Shown piece by piece: positions 53,699-54,343 of a stretch of 54,343 bases of DNA. Source of the DNA: Bryobacteraceae bacterium (GTDB taxonomy: Bacteria; Acidobacteriota; Terriglobia; Bryobacterales; Bryobacteraceae); contig JAICJH010000047.1 of assembly GCA_025928545.1 (NCBI GenBank), forward strand, positions 1 to 54,343. The letters are read 5' to 3'. Within the stretch, counting starts at the first letter, position 1. Each line of letters opens with the position of its first letter. The translations under genes and the position numbers were made by a program. The notes under the pieces were generated by a model. The model was not told where the DNA came from and did not search any database. It saw only the letters and a list, made by a program, of their open reading frames with translations.

Positions 53699-54343
53699 AT
53701 GGATTTTTTCCACTTCCTCTCTCCGCTGCAACTCGGGCTCTTCGCGCTGAGTTCGCTATTCTTCCTGGTAGATCCCATTGCCACGATCCCCGTTTTTCTG
53801 TTCATGACCGCCAAGGCCGGCGAGGGTGAGCGCTCCAGTATGGCCCGAAGCGCGGCACTGACCTGCTTCTTCGTGCTTGCCGGGTTTTCCATCGTCGGCA
53901 GTCTCCTGTTCCGTCTGCTGGGAATCACTTTGCCGGCATTCCAGACTGCGGGCGGCATCATCTTGTTGCTCGTGGGTCTCGATATGGTCCAGGCGCGAAG
54001 ATCCGGAACCAAGGAAGTTCCAGGAGAAGCCGAGGAGGCCTGCGTCAAATCCGATGCCGGTATCGTCCCGCTCGGAATGCCCATGCTGGCCGGACCGGGA
54101 GCGATTTCCAACGTTGTAGTGCTGGTGGGACAAGCGTCGCACTGGTGGGAAACAGTAACTGTTTATGCCGCGATCGCCCTCACCGCCCTCTCTTGTTATT
54201 TCATCCTCGCCGGCGCCGGGCGGGTTCGAAAACACCTGAGCGAAACGGGCATTCACATTTCGACGCGCATCATGGGGATGTTGATCACGGCGCTGGCAGT
54301 GCAGTTCATAGCGACCGGCGTGAAAGCCCTTGGTCTTCTGCCC
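53699..54343 (+). CDS. MarC-family integral membrane protein, 3' end outside the window
   Basis: At least 215 aa from ATG 53699, still open at the window edge. Six hydrophobic segments; the opening FALSSLFFLVDPIATIPVFL and the repeat half PLGMPMLAGPGAISNVVVL (both with the D/N-P-x-G/A pattern) are typical of MarC/UPF0056 proteins. The family was once linked to antibiotic resistance, which was later not supported; function is unknown. Family members are 200-220 aa, so only the stop is probably missing. Confidence 0.88.
   Translation, partial: MDFFHFLSPLQLGLFALSSLFFLVDPIATIPVFLFMTAKAGEGERSSMARSAALTCFFVLAGFSIVGSLLFRLLGITLPAFQTAGGIILLLVGLDMVQARRSGTKEVPGEAEEACVKSDAGIVPLGMPMLAGPGAISNVVVLVGQASHWWETVTVYAAIALTALSCYFILAGAGRVRKHLSETGIHISTRIMGMLITALAVQFIATGVKALGLLP

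Overview
The window is a GC-rich chromosomal segment from a Gram-negative bacterium, most likely an acidobacterium of the Bryobacterales/'Solibacter' type. The pointers are a BlaR1-like M56 protein fused to a TIGR03435 (Soli_) domain, an SBBP-repeat secreted protein, secreted TPR-CHAT proteins, many small signal-peptide proteins of acidobacterial type, an LPS-type envelope (BamA, two OmpH/Skp) and futalosine-route menaquinone synthesis (MqnC). The lineage call is inference from protein families; there is no rRNA in the window. I see no tRNA, rRNA, CRISPR array, prophage, transposase or integron, so this looks like core/accessory chromosome rather than a mobile island.

Layout. 0.2-2.3 kb: blaI-blaR1-type regulatory pair (minus strand) with a two-copy operator. 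2.3-6.1 kb: minus-strand operon tldD-tldE plus two small envelope proteins, every junction overlapping. 6.2-8.9 kb: secreted TPR-CHAT protein. 9.1-11.9 kb: minus-strand metal operon (PRC/MgtE-N/CBS protein, NRAMP-related transporter, frataxin homologue). 12.1-14.1 kb: Tat-type mannonate dehydratase homologue and a zinc-ribbon rhomboid protease, convergent. 14.1-18.9 kb: structured leader, bamA, two ompH/skp genes, strong terminator. 18.9-22.1 kb: CHASE2 histidine kinase and NtrC-type sigma-54 activator. 22.1-24.0 kb: sugar isomerase-like gene and mqnC. 24.0-26.4 kb: minus-strand SMR-type transporter, deoxyhypusine-synthase-like enzyme, hypothetical protein. 26.4-30.2 kb: aldo/keto reductase and a large SBBP-repeat protein with a pseudoknot-like leader. 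30.2-32.7 kb: pectin module (rhamnogalacturonan acetylesterase-like and PL22 oligogalacturonate lyase). 32.8-37.9 kb: YfhO-like membrane protein coupled to a second TPR-CHAT protein, then a small secreted protein. 38.0-42.5 kb: minus-strand housekeeping block (wecB, infA, csp, EgtD-like methyltransferase, rpsT, tig). 42.5-49.0 kb: DsbA-like and glycine-zipper proteins, LysR regulator, AI-2E family protein, ruvX-mltG, a single-domain response regulator. 49.1-54.3 kb: IlvD/Edd dehydratase, uvrB, a coiled-coil protein and a MarC-family protein that runs off the window end.

The most interesting functional groupings are (i) the operon joining a stand-alone MgtE-like sensor, an NRAMP relative with altered metal-site motifs resembling NRMT magnesium transporters, and frataxin; (ii) a deoxyhypusine-synthase-like enzyme translationally coupled to an SMR transporter in a bacterium, where the eIF5A substrate is absent; (iii) two secreted TPR-CHAT proteins, one coupled to a YfhO-like protein; (iv) tldD-tldE tied to two envelope proteins; and (v) several candidate RNA switches: an SD-sequestering pseudoknot at 27.4 kb, a terminator inside the csp leader at 39.7 kb, and adjacent hairpins ahead of bamA.
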